From Oscillospiraceae bacterium (GTDB lineage: Bacteria > Bacillota > Clostridia > Oscillospirales > Oscillospiraceae): a stretch of 7,401 nt of DNA. Under the pieces are notes generated by a model that was not told the origin of the DNA, searched no databases, and saw only the letters and a program-made list of their open reading frames with translations. Shown here piece after piece: positions 1-5,499 of the stretch; position 1 is the first letter of the stretch, and every line of letters begins with the position of its first letter. Made by a program: the position numbers and the translations under genes. The DNA lies in NCBI GenBank assembly GCA_021199595.1, contig JAJQHT010000313.1, positions 1 through 7,401 of the forward strand. The letters run 5' to 3'.

Positions 1-180
<180 letters not shown>

Positions 181-198
181 TCACTGCGCCTTCATTCA

Positions 199-227
199 AT
201 AGTATTTTATTCTTTCCCACTTGTCAA
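199..227 (-). promoter_or_regulatory. Sigma-A type promoter for gltX
   Basis: On the minus strand a perfect TTGACA -35 box (plus coordinates 222-227) is followed by a 17-base spacer and TACTAT (199-204) as the -10 box. Transcription would start near 192, giving a leader of about 42 nt before the gltX ATG at 150. That leader is too short for a T-box, so control of gltX by uncharged tRNA through a T-box is not supported here. Confidence 0.82.
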
Positions 228-250
228 GCGTTAATCGGTTGTGTTAAGAT
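221..250 (+). promoter_or_regulatory. Candidate promoter for trpS
   Basis: On the plus strand TTGTCA (221-226, 5 of 6 to consensus) is followed by an 18-base spacer and TAAGAT (245-250, 4 of 6). Its -35 box overlaps the -35 box of the divergent gltX promoter, because the heptamer TTGTCAA reads as a -35 element both ways. A start near 257 would leave a leader of about 60 nt before the preferred trpS start, with no room for a T-box. This is the best candidate I can find, but it is clearly weaker than the gltX promoter. Confidence 0.45.
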
Positions 251-318
251 AAATAAATACTGAAATAACAACGTAAGCACGGCCTGGGATGCGTCCCGCC
301 GTAGAAAGAGCGATGAAT

Positions 319-1332
319 ATGGACGAGAAAAGAAAAGTAATGCTTTCCGGCATACAGCCCTCCGGAGACTTGACCCTCGGCTCCTATCTGGGAGCCATCA
401 AAACCTGGGCGGAACGGGCGGAGCAGTTTGACTGCTACTACTTCATGGCCGACCTCCACTCCCTGACCTCCCGGCAGGTTCCCGCCGACCTGCGGCGGCG
501 CACGCTGGAGCAGATGGCTCAATATGTGGCCTGCGGCCTTGACCCAGACAAGACCACCCTGTTCATTCAGTCCCACGTCCCCGCCCACGCGGAGCTGGGC
601 TGGATTCTCAACTGCTACACCATGTTCGGGGAGCTGTCCCGCATGACCCAGTTTAAAGAGAAATCCGCCAGAAACGCGGATAACGTCAACGGCGGTCTGT
701 TCACCTATCCCGCCCTGATGGCGGCGGACATTCTCCTCTATCAGCCGGACTATGTCCCCGTGGGCGGCGACCAGAAGCAGCACGTTGAGCTGACCCGGGA
801 CGTTGCCCACCGCTTCAACGGCATTTATGGAGATGTGTTCAAAATCCCGGAGCCTTACATTCCCAAGGTAGGGGCCAGGGTGATGGATTTGCTGGAGCCG
901 ACGAAAAAAATGTCCAAGTCCGACAAGACCGGCAACGGGCGTGTGTGCCTGATGGACGACCCTGCGGATATTATGCGGAAATTCAAGCGCGCCGTCACGG
1001 ACAGCGACACCGGTGAAAACTGCGTCCACTACGACCCGGAAAACAAGCCCGGCGTGGCAAATCTGATGCAGATATACGCCTCCTGCACCGACAGAGACTA
1101 CAACCAGATAACCGCTGAATTTGCGGGCCATGGCTACGGCGATTTCAAAGCCGCCGTGGGTGAGGCCGTGGTGGAGACCCTCCGCCCCATCCGGGAGGAA
1201 TCCCAGCGGCTCATCAAGGACAAGGCCTATCTGGAAGATCTCTGCCGCACCGGCGCGGAAAAGGCCTCCTACGTAGCGAATAAGACCCTGCGGAAGGTGC
1301 GCAAAAAGGTGGGCCTGGTGGCAATGCCCTGA
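319..1332 (+). CDS. trpS: Tryptophanyl-tRNA synthetase
   Basis: Class Ic aminoacyl-tRNA synthetase, a cytoplasmic dimer in known bacterial members, that charges tRNA(Trp). From the ATG at 319 it has 337 residues, the usual length for bacterial TrpRS (about 325-340). The start reads MDEKRKVMLSGIQPSG. GIQPSGDLTLGS at residues 11-22 carries the HIGH-equivalent, here TLGS where Asn is more usual at the last position. YFMADLHSLT (41-50) and AADILLYQPDYVPVGGDQ (135-152) belong to the tryptophan and adenylate pocket. KMSKS is at 197-201. Start choice: an in-frame ATG at 289 would add 10 residues but has no ribosome binding site. The ATGs at 313 and 319 follow AGAAAGAG (303-310), and the 8-base spacing favours 319. 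It converges on ahcY with a large palindrome between them. Identity is very secure; the exact start is less so. Confidence 0.96.
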   Translation: MDEKRKVMLSGIQPSGDLTLGSYLGAIKTWAERAEQFDCYYFMADLHSLTSRQVPADLRRRTLEQMAQYVACGLDPDKTTLFIQSHVPAHAELGWILNCYTMFGELSRMTQFKEKSARNADNVNGGLFTYPALMAADILLYQPDYVPVGGDQKQHVELTRDVAHRFNGIYGDVFKIPEPYIPKVGARVMDLLEPTKKMSKSDKTGNGRVCLMDDPADIMRKFKRAVTDSDTGENCVHYDPENKPGVANLMQIYASCTDRDYNQITAEFAGHGYGDFKAAVGEAVVETLRPIREESQRLIKDKAYLEDLCRTGAEKASYVANKTLRKVRKKVGLVAMP

Positions 1333-1365
1333 GGGTTCATCAGCCATATTGAATACCAATTCCAA

Positions 1366-1413
1366 GCTACAGGGGTACTGTCAAAACGACCATTTTGACG
1401 GTACCCCTGTAGT
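1366..1413. terminator. Near-perfect palindrome between convergent trpS and ahcY; candidate bidirectional terminator
   Basis: Arms of 20 bases (1367-1386 and 1393-1412) flank a 6-base loop, CGACCA. The arms match at 19 positions; the one discrepancy (T1378 opposite G1401) is a G-U wobble in plus-strand RNA, and G1366/T1413 can add another wobble pair. In minus-strand RNA the same site is an A-C mismatch. The position between two converging stop codons (1332 and 1462) suits a shared terminator. However, neither side has a clear run of T after the stem: the plus side continues TATAATTATAAA and the minus side CTTGGAATTGG. It could instead be a dispersed palindromic repeat or an RNA-stabilising hairpin. 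Confidence 0.55.
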
Positions 1414-1427
1414 ATAATTATAAATGG

Positions 1428-1443
1428 CAGGTTCGCTGACCTG
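1428..1443 (-). other. Small hairpin downstream of ahcY
   Basis: CAGGT and ACCTG form a perfect 5-bp stem around a 6-base loop, 18 bases past the ahcY stop codon on the minus strand. An AT-rich stretch follows (CCATTTATAATTATA on that strand) but there is no true U-run. It may assist 3'-end formation of the metK-ahcY mRNA together with the larger palindrome beyond it; alone it is too weak to call a terminator. Confidence 0.25.
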
Positions 1444-1461
1444 AGCCTGTGCTTCCTTTGT

Positions 1462-2697
1462 TTACGTCCCGATATATTCCCGCTGCTCGTCGGTCAGGGT
1501 GTCTATCTCAACGCCCAGAGTGGCGAGCTTTTTGCTGGCTACCTCCAGGTCTATCTCCCGGGGAACGGGTACCACGCCGGGGGACAGCCTGCCGCGGTTG
1601 TCGGCCAGGTAGCGGGCGCTCAGGGCCTGGATGGCGAAGCTCATGTCCATGATTTCCGCCGGATGCCCATCCCCGGAGGCCAGGTTCACGAGCCGCCCCT
1701 CCGCAATAACAAACACCGTCCGGCCATTGGGCAGGCGGTAGCCGGTAATGTTCTGGCGGGCCTCATATTTATCTGTGGCGTAAGCCTCCAGCGCCTCCAT
1801 GTCCACCTCTACGTTGAAGTGACCGGCATTGGTGAGAATAGCGCCGTCCTTCAGCAGGGGGAAATGCTCCCGTCCGATGACCTTGCAGTCCCCGGTGACG
1901 GTGCAGAAAATATCTCCCAGCTCGGCGGCCTGGGCCATGGGCATGACACGATAGCCGTCCATCACCGCCTCGATGGCCCGGATGGGATCGGTCTCCGTCA
2001 CGATGACTCTGGCCCCTAGGCCGTTGGCCCGCATGGCCACGCCCTTGCCGCACCAGCCGTACCCGGCCACCACCACGTCCTTCCCGGCCACAATTAGGTT
2101 TGTGGTACGCATAATGCCGTCCCAGACGGACTGGCCGGTTCCATAGCGGTTATCGAACAGGTGCTTGCAGTCCGCTTCGTTCACCATGACGGCTGGAAAC
2201 CGCAGCGTCCCGGCCTTAGCCATCTGCTTCAGGCGGATGATGCCGGTGGTGGTCTCCTCACAGGAGCCGATCACGCCAGGGAGCAGCTCAGGGAACTTCT
2301 CGTGGATGCGATGAACCAGATCTCCCCCATCGTCGATGATGATGTTCGGCCCGACGGCCAGAACCTTGTCGATGTTTGCGTCGTACTCCTCCGCCGTGCA
2401 GCCATGGACGGCATGGACTTCCAACCCTCCAGCTGCAAGGGCCGCGGCAACGTCGTCCTGCGTGGACAGAGGGTTCGAGCCGGTAATGTGCATTTCCGCG
2501 CCGCCCTGGGCCAGCACCCGGCATAAATAAGCGGTTTTTGCCTCTAAATGGACAGACAGGGCCACCTTCAGCCCTGCAAATGGCTTGTCCCGCTGGAAAT
2601 CCTCCGCAATGGCACTGCAAAGGGGCATATTCCGGGCCACCCAGGCAATTTTTCGCTCACCCGAGGGGGCAAGCTGTATGTCTCGAATGGTACTCAT
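1462..2697 (-). CDS. ahcY: Adenosylhomocysteinase, archaeal/Thermotoga-type (possible S-inosylhomocysteine hydrolase)
   Basis: NAD-dependent cytoplasmic enzyme that reversibly splits S-adenosylhomocysteine, the by-product of SAM-dependent methylation, into homocysteine and adenosine. The protein has 411 residues. Visible landmarks: SVHLEAKTA (48-56), GSNPLSTQDD (73-82), IDDGGD (121-126), EETTTG (147-152), the catalytic region K178 and D182-N183 in KHLFDNRYG, the NAD-binding glycine loop GYGWCGKG (212-219), TNAGHFNVEVD (289-299) and GDGHP with H345. The protein ends EQREYIGT and lacks the Lys/Tyr-containing tail that in human-type enzymes reaches the NAD site of the next subunit; this places it in the shorter archaeal/Thermotoga group. 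At the purine end the human Thr57-Val-Glu59 stretch is replaced by E52-A-K54, so inosyl rather than adenosyl substrate is conceivable. It lies 34 bases downstream of metK, with ribosome binding site GGCGGAG, in one operon behind a SAM riboswitch. Family call is firm; substrate preference is open. Confidence 0.95.
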   Translation of the reverse strand: MSTIRDIQLAPSGERKIAWVARNMPLCSAIAEDFQRDKPFAGLKVALSVHLEAKTAYLCRVLAQGGAEMHITGSNPLSTQDDVAAALAAGGLEVHAVHGCTAEEYDANIDKVLAVGPNIIIDDGGDLVHRIHEKFPELLPGVIGSCEETTTGIIRLKQMAKAGTLRFPAVMVNEADCKHLFDNRYGTGQSVWDGIMRTTNLIVAGKDVVVAGYGWCGKGVAMRANGLGARVIVTETDPIRAIEAVMDGYRVMPMAQAAELGDIFCTVTGDCKVIGREHFPLLKDGAILTNAGHFNVEVDMEALEAYATDKYEARQNITGYRLPNGRTVFVIAEGRLVNLASGDGHPAEIMDMSFAIQALSARYLADNRGRLSPGVVPVPREIDLEVASKKLATLGVEIDTLTDEQREYIGT

Positions 2698-2731
2698 ATC
2701 ACTCCGCCTTTCCGAATAAACTTGTGACAGC

Positions 2732-3925
2732 TCACGCCTGGGCCTTCACCGCGGCCTTGAGCGCCTCTACCTTATCCGTTTCCTCCCAGCGAACGCCAAG
2801 ATCCTCCCGGCCCATGTGGCCGTAAGCCGCGAGCTTGCGATAGATGGGCTTGCGCAAATCCAAATCCCGGATAATCGCCGCCGGACGCAGGTCGAACACC
2901 TGGCTCACTGCCTTTTGCAGCGCATCGTCGGACACCGCGCCGGTGCCGAAGGTGGTGACATTGATGGACACAGGCGTGGCCACGCCGATGGCATAGGCAA
3001 GCTGCACCTGGCAGCGGCGGGCAAGGCCGGCGGCTACAATGTTCTTCGCGACCCAGCGGGCGGCATAGGCCGCGCTGCGGTCAACCTTGGTGGGATCCTT
3101 GCCGGAGAATGCACCGCCGCCGTGGGGTGCGCTGCCACCGTAGGTGTCCACAATGATTTTCCGGCCGGTCAGGCCGGAATCTCCCTGAGGCCCGCCCACG
3201 ACAAAGCGGCCTGTGGGGTTCACAAAGTATTTGATGTCTCCCTTGTTCAGATCCGCAGGGATGATAGGCTCCACCACATATTTGATGACGTCCTCCCGTA
3301 TCTGCTCCAGAGAGACCTCCGGGGCGTGCTGAGTGGATACCACCACGGTCTCCACCTTCACAGGCCGGTTGTTCTCGTCATATTCCACCGTGACCTGGGT
3401 CTTTCCGTCCGGACGAAGATAGGGCAGAGTGCCGTCCTTCCGCACCAGGGCCAGCCGCCGGGCCATTTTCTGCGCCAGACTGATGGGCAGAGGCATAAGC
3501 TCCGGGGTCTCGTCGCAGGCATAGCCGAACATCATGCCCTGGTCGCCCGCGCCGGTCTCCAGCTCCGCATCCGTGCCACCTTCTTTTTGCTCCAGGCTTT
3601 TATTCACGCCCATGGCAATATCCGGAGACTGCTCGTCGATGGCTGTTAACACGGCGCAGGTTTCCGCATCCATGCCGTATTTGGCCCGGTCATAACCGAT
3701 GTCCCGCAGGACGTCCCTTGCAATCTTGGGGATGTCCACATAGCAGCTGGTGCTAATCTCGCCCATGACGTATATAACGCCGGTGGTGGCAGTACATTCG
3801 CAGGCCACATGACCTTGCGGATCCTGGGCCATGATGGCGTCCAGCACGGCGTCCGATATTTGGTCGCAAACCTTGTCAGGATGCCCCTCCGTAACGGATT
3901 CAGAGGTGAATAAGTAGTGTCCCAT
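2732..3925 (-). CDS. metK: S-adenosylmethionine synthetase (methionine adenosyltransferase)
   Basis: Makes S-adenosylmethionine from methionine and ATP, releasing phosphate and diphosphate; needs Mg2+ and K+; cytoplasmic tetramer in known members. The 397 residues match the usual 380-400. The N-terminus [19 protein letters not shown] (8-26) contains the catalytic His15 and the metal-binding Asp17. The flexible loop leads into GAGDQG (125-130, ATP-binding signature 1), and the P-loop-like [16 protein letters not shown] lies at 269-284 (signature 2). All expected active-site residues appear intact. The ATG at 3925 is preceded on the minus strand by AAAAAGGAG (3937-3945) with an 11-base gap, slightly long but the only good site. 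It is the first gene of a two-gene operon with ahcY and is preceded by a promoter, SAM-I aptamer and terminator, so transcription should fall when SAM is abundant. Confidence 0.98.
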   Translation of the reverse strand: MGHYLFTSESVTEGHPDKVCDQISDAVLDAIMAQDPQGHVACECTATTGVIYVMGEISTSCYVDIPKIARDVLRDIGYDRAKYGMDAETCAVLTAIDEQSPDIAMGVNKSLEQKEGGTDAELETGAGDQGMMFGYACDETPELMPLPISLAQKMARRLALVRKDGTLPYLRPDGKTQVTVEYDENNRPVKVETVVVSTQHAPEVSLEQIREDVIKYVVEPIIPADLNKGDIKYFVNPTGRFVVGGPQGDSGLTGRKIIVDTYGGSAPHGGGAFSGKDPTKVDRSAAYAARWVAKNIVAAGLARRCQVQLAYAIGVATPVSINVTTFGTGAVSDDALQKAVSQVFDLRPAAIIRDLDLRKPIYRKLAAYGHMGREDLGVRWEETDKVEALKAAVKAQA

Positions 3926-3985
3926 TATTTGTCTAGCTCCTTTTTCCTTCGCGCTTTACACGCAGATATTATTGATAAAAGCCAT

Positions 3986-4017
3986 AAAAAAAGCGCCGCC
4001 AGGAAACCGGCAGGCAC
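3986..4017 (-). terminator. Riboswitch-controlled intrinsic terminator in the metK leader
   Basis: On the minus strand, GTGCCTGCCGG pairs with CTGGCGGCGC around a TTTC loop (10 pairs including three G-U wobbles, with one bulged C) and is followed directly by seven T (A7 at 3986-3992 on the plus strand). It lies 16 bases beyond the aptamer and about 60 bases before the metK ATG. This is the expression platform of a transcription-terminating S-box: SAM binding keeps P1 closed, the terminator folds and metK-ahcY is switched off. Confidence 0.88.
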
Positions 4018-4036
4018 AGAACAGAGATGTGTTCCT
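4012..4036 (-). promoter_or_regulatory. Candidate antiterminator of the SAM riboswitch
   Basis: On the minus strand AGG (the last three bases of the P1 3' strand, 4034-4036) and CACA (4028-4031) can pair with TGTGCCT (4012-4018), with a two-base AA bulge, giving 7 pairs. This uses bases from both the P1 helix and the 5' arm of the terminator, so it excludes both. An overlapping GAACA/TGTTC pairing is an alternative. The arrangement follows the known S-box logic; the exact pairs are my inference. Confidence 0.55.
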
Positions 4037-4133
4037 TATCTTTCGATTTATACCGCCGGATTTGGCACCTTGCGCACAGATGCACAGGTTGCCGGGCTTC
4101 ACAGGGCCGGTCCCTCCGCCACTCTTGATAAGG
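4034..4133 (-). ncRNA. SAM-I (S-box) riboswitch aptamer
   Basis: Read on the minus strand, the sequence shows the S-box consensus in order. P1 is CCTTATC (4127-4133) with GATAAGG (4034-4040). Between them come AAGAGTGGCGGAGGGAC, the P2 kink-turn region ending in AAGCCCGGCAACC, a P3 hairpin (ACCTGTGC with GCGCAAGGT), the conserved AGGTGCCAAATCC, and a small P4 (CGGT/ATCG around ATAA) leading into GAAAGATAAGG. The aptamer binds S-adenosylmethionine. Its place directly ahead of the terminator and metK fits feedback control of SAM synthesis, and because ahcY lies in the same operon it should be controlled too. The roughly 100-nt length fits the family. Very secure call. Confidence 0.96.
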
Positions 4134-4149
4134 CTATTGAATTGTAAAC

Positions 4150-4177
4150 ATTTTACCACGTCGTACCAGAATGTCAA
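4150..4177 (-). promoter_or_regulatory. Promoter of the SAM-riboswitch/metK-ahcY operon
   Basis: On the minus strand TTGACA (plus 4172-4177, perfect -35) is followed by a 16-base spacer and TAAAAT (4150-4155, 5 of 6). The start would fall near 4143, about 10 bases before the riboswitch P1 helix, as usual for S-box leaders. The -35 box lies in one arm of the inverted repeat at 4172-4191. Confidence 0.83.
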
Positions 4178-4191
4178 TAGGGATATTGACA
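4172..4191. promoter_or_regulatory. Inverted repeat with back-to-back -35 boxes between metK and the VanZ-like gene
   Basis: TGTCAATA (4172-4179), a GGGA spacer and TATTGACA (4184-4191) make a perfect 8+8 palindrome. Each arm contains an outward-pointing TTGACA, so it may simply be two -35 elements back to back. Its symmetry would also suit a dimeric regulator that controls both directions. No regulator gene is present in the window to support this. Confidence 0.5.
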
Positions 4192-4214
4192 AAAACCTCA
4201 TTTTGGCGGAAAAT
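4186..4214 (+). promoter_or_regulatory. Candidate promoter for the VanZ-like gene
   Basis: TTGACA (4186-4191, perfect) is followed by 17 bases and GAAAAT (4209-4214, 4 of 6). The predicted start falls at about 4221, which is the A of the likely start codon, so the transcript might be leaderless or almost so. The good -35 and spacing support it; the poor first -10 base is the weak point. Confidence 0.5.
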
Positions 4215-4220
4215 AAGGAC

Positions 4221-4757
4221 ATGGGAAAGACAGCAAAACGAATCGTTATCGTATTAATGGGATTGATGATCCTGTTCATCTGGGGCAACTCCATGCTCCC
4301 GGCGGACATCTCCAGCGAGGAGAGCGGCTGGGTGCAGTCTCTTTTAGAGCCAGTACTAAGCGTTCTGCAAAGCGGGCGCATACAGGCGTCCCTGACCAGA
4401 ATAGCGGACGGCATCACAGAACCGAGGCTACAGGCCTTGTTTCATAAAGGCATCACCTGGCTGGACGAACATATTCTGTCTCAATCCGCTTCCTATTTGG
4501 TGCGGAAGGCCGCTCACTTCACGGAATATATGATTCTGGGCGTTCTCATGTGTCTGCTCCTGTCAAAGCCAAACGGAAAGCCCCGCTTCTGGTGGCCGGA
4601 GGTTATGTGCTTCGCCGTAGCCTCCATCGACGAGACCATCCAGCTCTTTTCGGAGGGCCGGGGCGCGGCCTTCCGGGACGTGATGATTGACCTGTCCGGG
4701 GCCACATTCGGGGTCATATTGGCCGCCATTGTCCTTTTAATTTTGCGAAAACGATAA
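4221..4757 (+). CDS. VanZ-like family membrane protein
   Basis: Small integral membrane protein of 178 residues. VanZ-family proteins are known from teicoplanin resistance clusters, but most genomic members have no assigned role, and no glycopeptide-resistance genes are nearby. Hydrophobic segments lie at about 7-21, 103-115, 126-138 and 157-175. The family pattern is clear: FIWGNSMLPADISSEESGW (19-37), RKAAHFTEY (95-103), then DETIQLFSEGRGAAFRDVM (137-155) and IDLSGATFG (156-164). The frame stays open upstream into the metK leader, but that part reads through the antisense of the riboswitch and is not credible coding. The ATG at 4221 starts the conserved part; AAGGA sits only one base before it, so a normal ribosome binding site is missing. 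It is divergent from metK and 77 bases ahead of hpf, with no clear terminator between. Family call good; function unknown. Confidence 0.85.
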   Translation: MGKTAKRIVIVLMGLMILFIWGNSMLPADISSEESGWVQSLLEPVLSVLQSGRIQASLTRIADGITEPRLQALFHKGITWLDEHILSQSASYLVRKAAHFTEYMILGVLMCLLLSKPNGKPRFWWPEVMCFAVASIDETIQLFSEGRGAAFRDVMIDLSGATFGVILAAIVLLILRKR

Positions 4758-4784
4758 TGATTTAGAAAAATCAACCAAATAGGC

Positions 4785-4813
4785 TTGTCGGAACCATAAA
4801 AGTGTGATATACT
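4785..4813 (+). promoter_or_regulatory. Promoter of hpf
   Basis: TTGTCG (4785-4790, 4 of 6), a 17-base spacer and TATACT (4808-4813, 5 of 6). The start would be near 4820, leaving a leader of about 15 nt that is mostly ribosome binding site. Two overlapping inverted repeats, AAAAGT/ACTTTT (4798-4803, 4811-4816) and TGTGA/TCACA (4803-4807, 4816-4820), surround the -10 box and could be an operator or chance. Confidence 0.65.
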
Positions 4814-4834
4814 TTTCACAGAGGAGGTACTGCC

Positions 4835-5380
4835 ATGACTTTTACATTTACCAGCAAGAAATACGAGGTGTCTGACGAGCTGAAAGCCTATGCGGAAAAG
4901 AAAATCGGCAAGATTGACCGTCTGTTCCGCACGGAGAGCGAAGCGTCCGTCACCTTCAGCGAAGAGCGGGGCCGTTATCTAGCCAAGGTCACACTTCGCA
5001 ATAACGGGATGTACTACCGCGTCAGCGAGACGACAAGCGATATGTTCGCCTCCATCGACTCTGCCGTGGCCGCCATCGAGCGGCAGGTGCGGAAAAACAA
5101 GACCCGTCTGTCCAAGCGCCTGCGGGACGGCGCTTTTGAGCGCACCGCAGCCGTTCCCGCCCCGGCAGACGACCAGGACGAGACGGAATACCCCATCATC
5201 CGCACCAAGCGGTTCTCCATGAAGCCCATGTCCCCGGAGGAGGCTATTCTCCAAATGGATTTGCTGGGCCATGAGTTCTTCGCCTTCCGCAACGAGCAGG
5301 AGGATGACGCCTTCGCCGTCGTCTATAAGCGCAAAAACGGTGGCTACGGCCTTATCTCTGACACGGAGGATGAGGAGTAA
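4835..5380 (+). CDS. hpf: Long-form ribosome hibernation promoting factor (HPF/RaiA family)
   Basis: Binds the 30S subunit where tRNA and mRNA would sit and, in its long form, pairs ribosomes into inactive 100S dimers in starved or stationary cells. The 181 residues fit the long type. Residues 1 to about 97 are the beta-alpha-beta ribosome-binding domain, starting MTFTFTSKKYEVSDELKAYA and containing the basic helix RQVRKNKTRLSKRLR (83-97). A variable acidic, proline-bearing linker runs from about 98 to 118. The C-terminal dimerisation domain spans about 119-176 with IIRTKRFSMKPMSPEEAI (121-138), LLGHEFFAFRNEQ (143-155) and VVYKRKNGGYGLI (162-174). The start ATG follows GAGGAGGT (4821-4828) with 6 bases between, an excellent site. 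It has its own promoter and an intrinsic terminator after the stop, so it can act as a single-gene unit, though read-through from the VanZ-like gene is possible. Confidence 0.96.
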   Translation: MTFTFTSKKYEVSDELKAYAEKKIGKIDRLFRTESEASVTFSEERGRYLAKVTLRNNGMYYRVSETTSDMFASIDSAVAAIERQVRKNKTRLSKRLRDGAFERTAAVPAPADDQDETEYPIIRTKRFSMKPMSPEEAILQMDLLGHEFFAFRNEQEDDAFAVVYKRKNGGYGLISDTEDEE

Positions 5381-5417
5381 AATTCCACGGACGATAAGCC
5401 ATCAAAAAAACAGGACA

Positions 5418-5449
5418 GGCCCTGCGGCGAAAAACCGCGGGGCCGTTTT
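5418..5449 (+). terminator. Intrinsic terminator after hpf
   Basis: GGCCCTGCGG (5418-5427) pairs with CCGCGGGGCC (5435-5444), ten pairs with one G-U wobble, around a 7-base loop CGAAAAA, followed by GTTTT. It begins 38 bases after the hpf stop codon. The U-tract is short but the stem is very GC-rich. Confidence 0.8.
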
Positions 5450-5471
5450 CATCATGGCACTCTGCCGCCAT

Positions 5472-5499
5472 AAACATAAGGAAACCTTATTATGTTTTT
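5472..5499 (+). other. AT-rich hairpin with T-run in the hpf-pyrG gap
   Basis: AAACAT (5472-5477) plus AAGG (5478-5481) pair with CCTT (5485-5488) and ATGTTT (5492-5497) around an AAA loop, with a 3-base ATT bulge. The stem runs into a stretch of five T (5495-5499). It might be a backup terminator for hpf, but the stem is AU-rich and bulged. The remaining bases from 5500 to 5570 show no gene or recognisable site. Confidence 0.3.

Noticed and set aside
244..1365. 373-codon open frame on the minus strand opposite trpS, longer than trpS itself.
   Set aside because: It matches no protein family I recognise, has low-complexity Gly/His/Val-rich composition typical of antisense to GC-rich genes, and trpS on the other strand has every family motif.
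1381..1418. TTGACG/TATAAT on the plus strand and TTGACA on the minus strand inside the trpS-ahcY palindrome as promoters.
   Set aside because: The plus-strand boxes are only 12 bases apart, and the minus-strand -35 has no acceptable -10 at 16-18 bases; the hexamers are by-products of the palindrome.
3972..4220. Upstream extension of the VanZ-like reading frame from an ATG at 3972.
   Set aside because: It would translate the antisense of the metK riboswitch and terminator, has no family similarity there, and the conserved VanZ-type sequence begins at 4221.
4221..4757. Glycopeptide resistance role for the VanZ-like gene.
   Set aside because: No vanH, vanA/B, vanX, vanY or two-component genes are in the window; chromosomal VanZ-like genes are common without any link to resistance.
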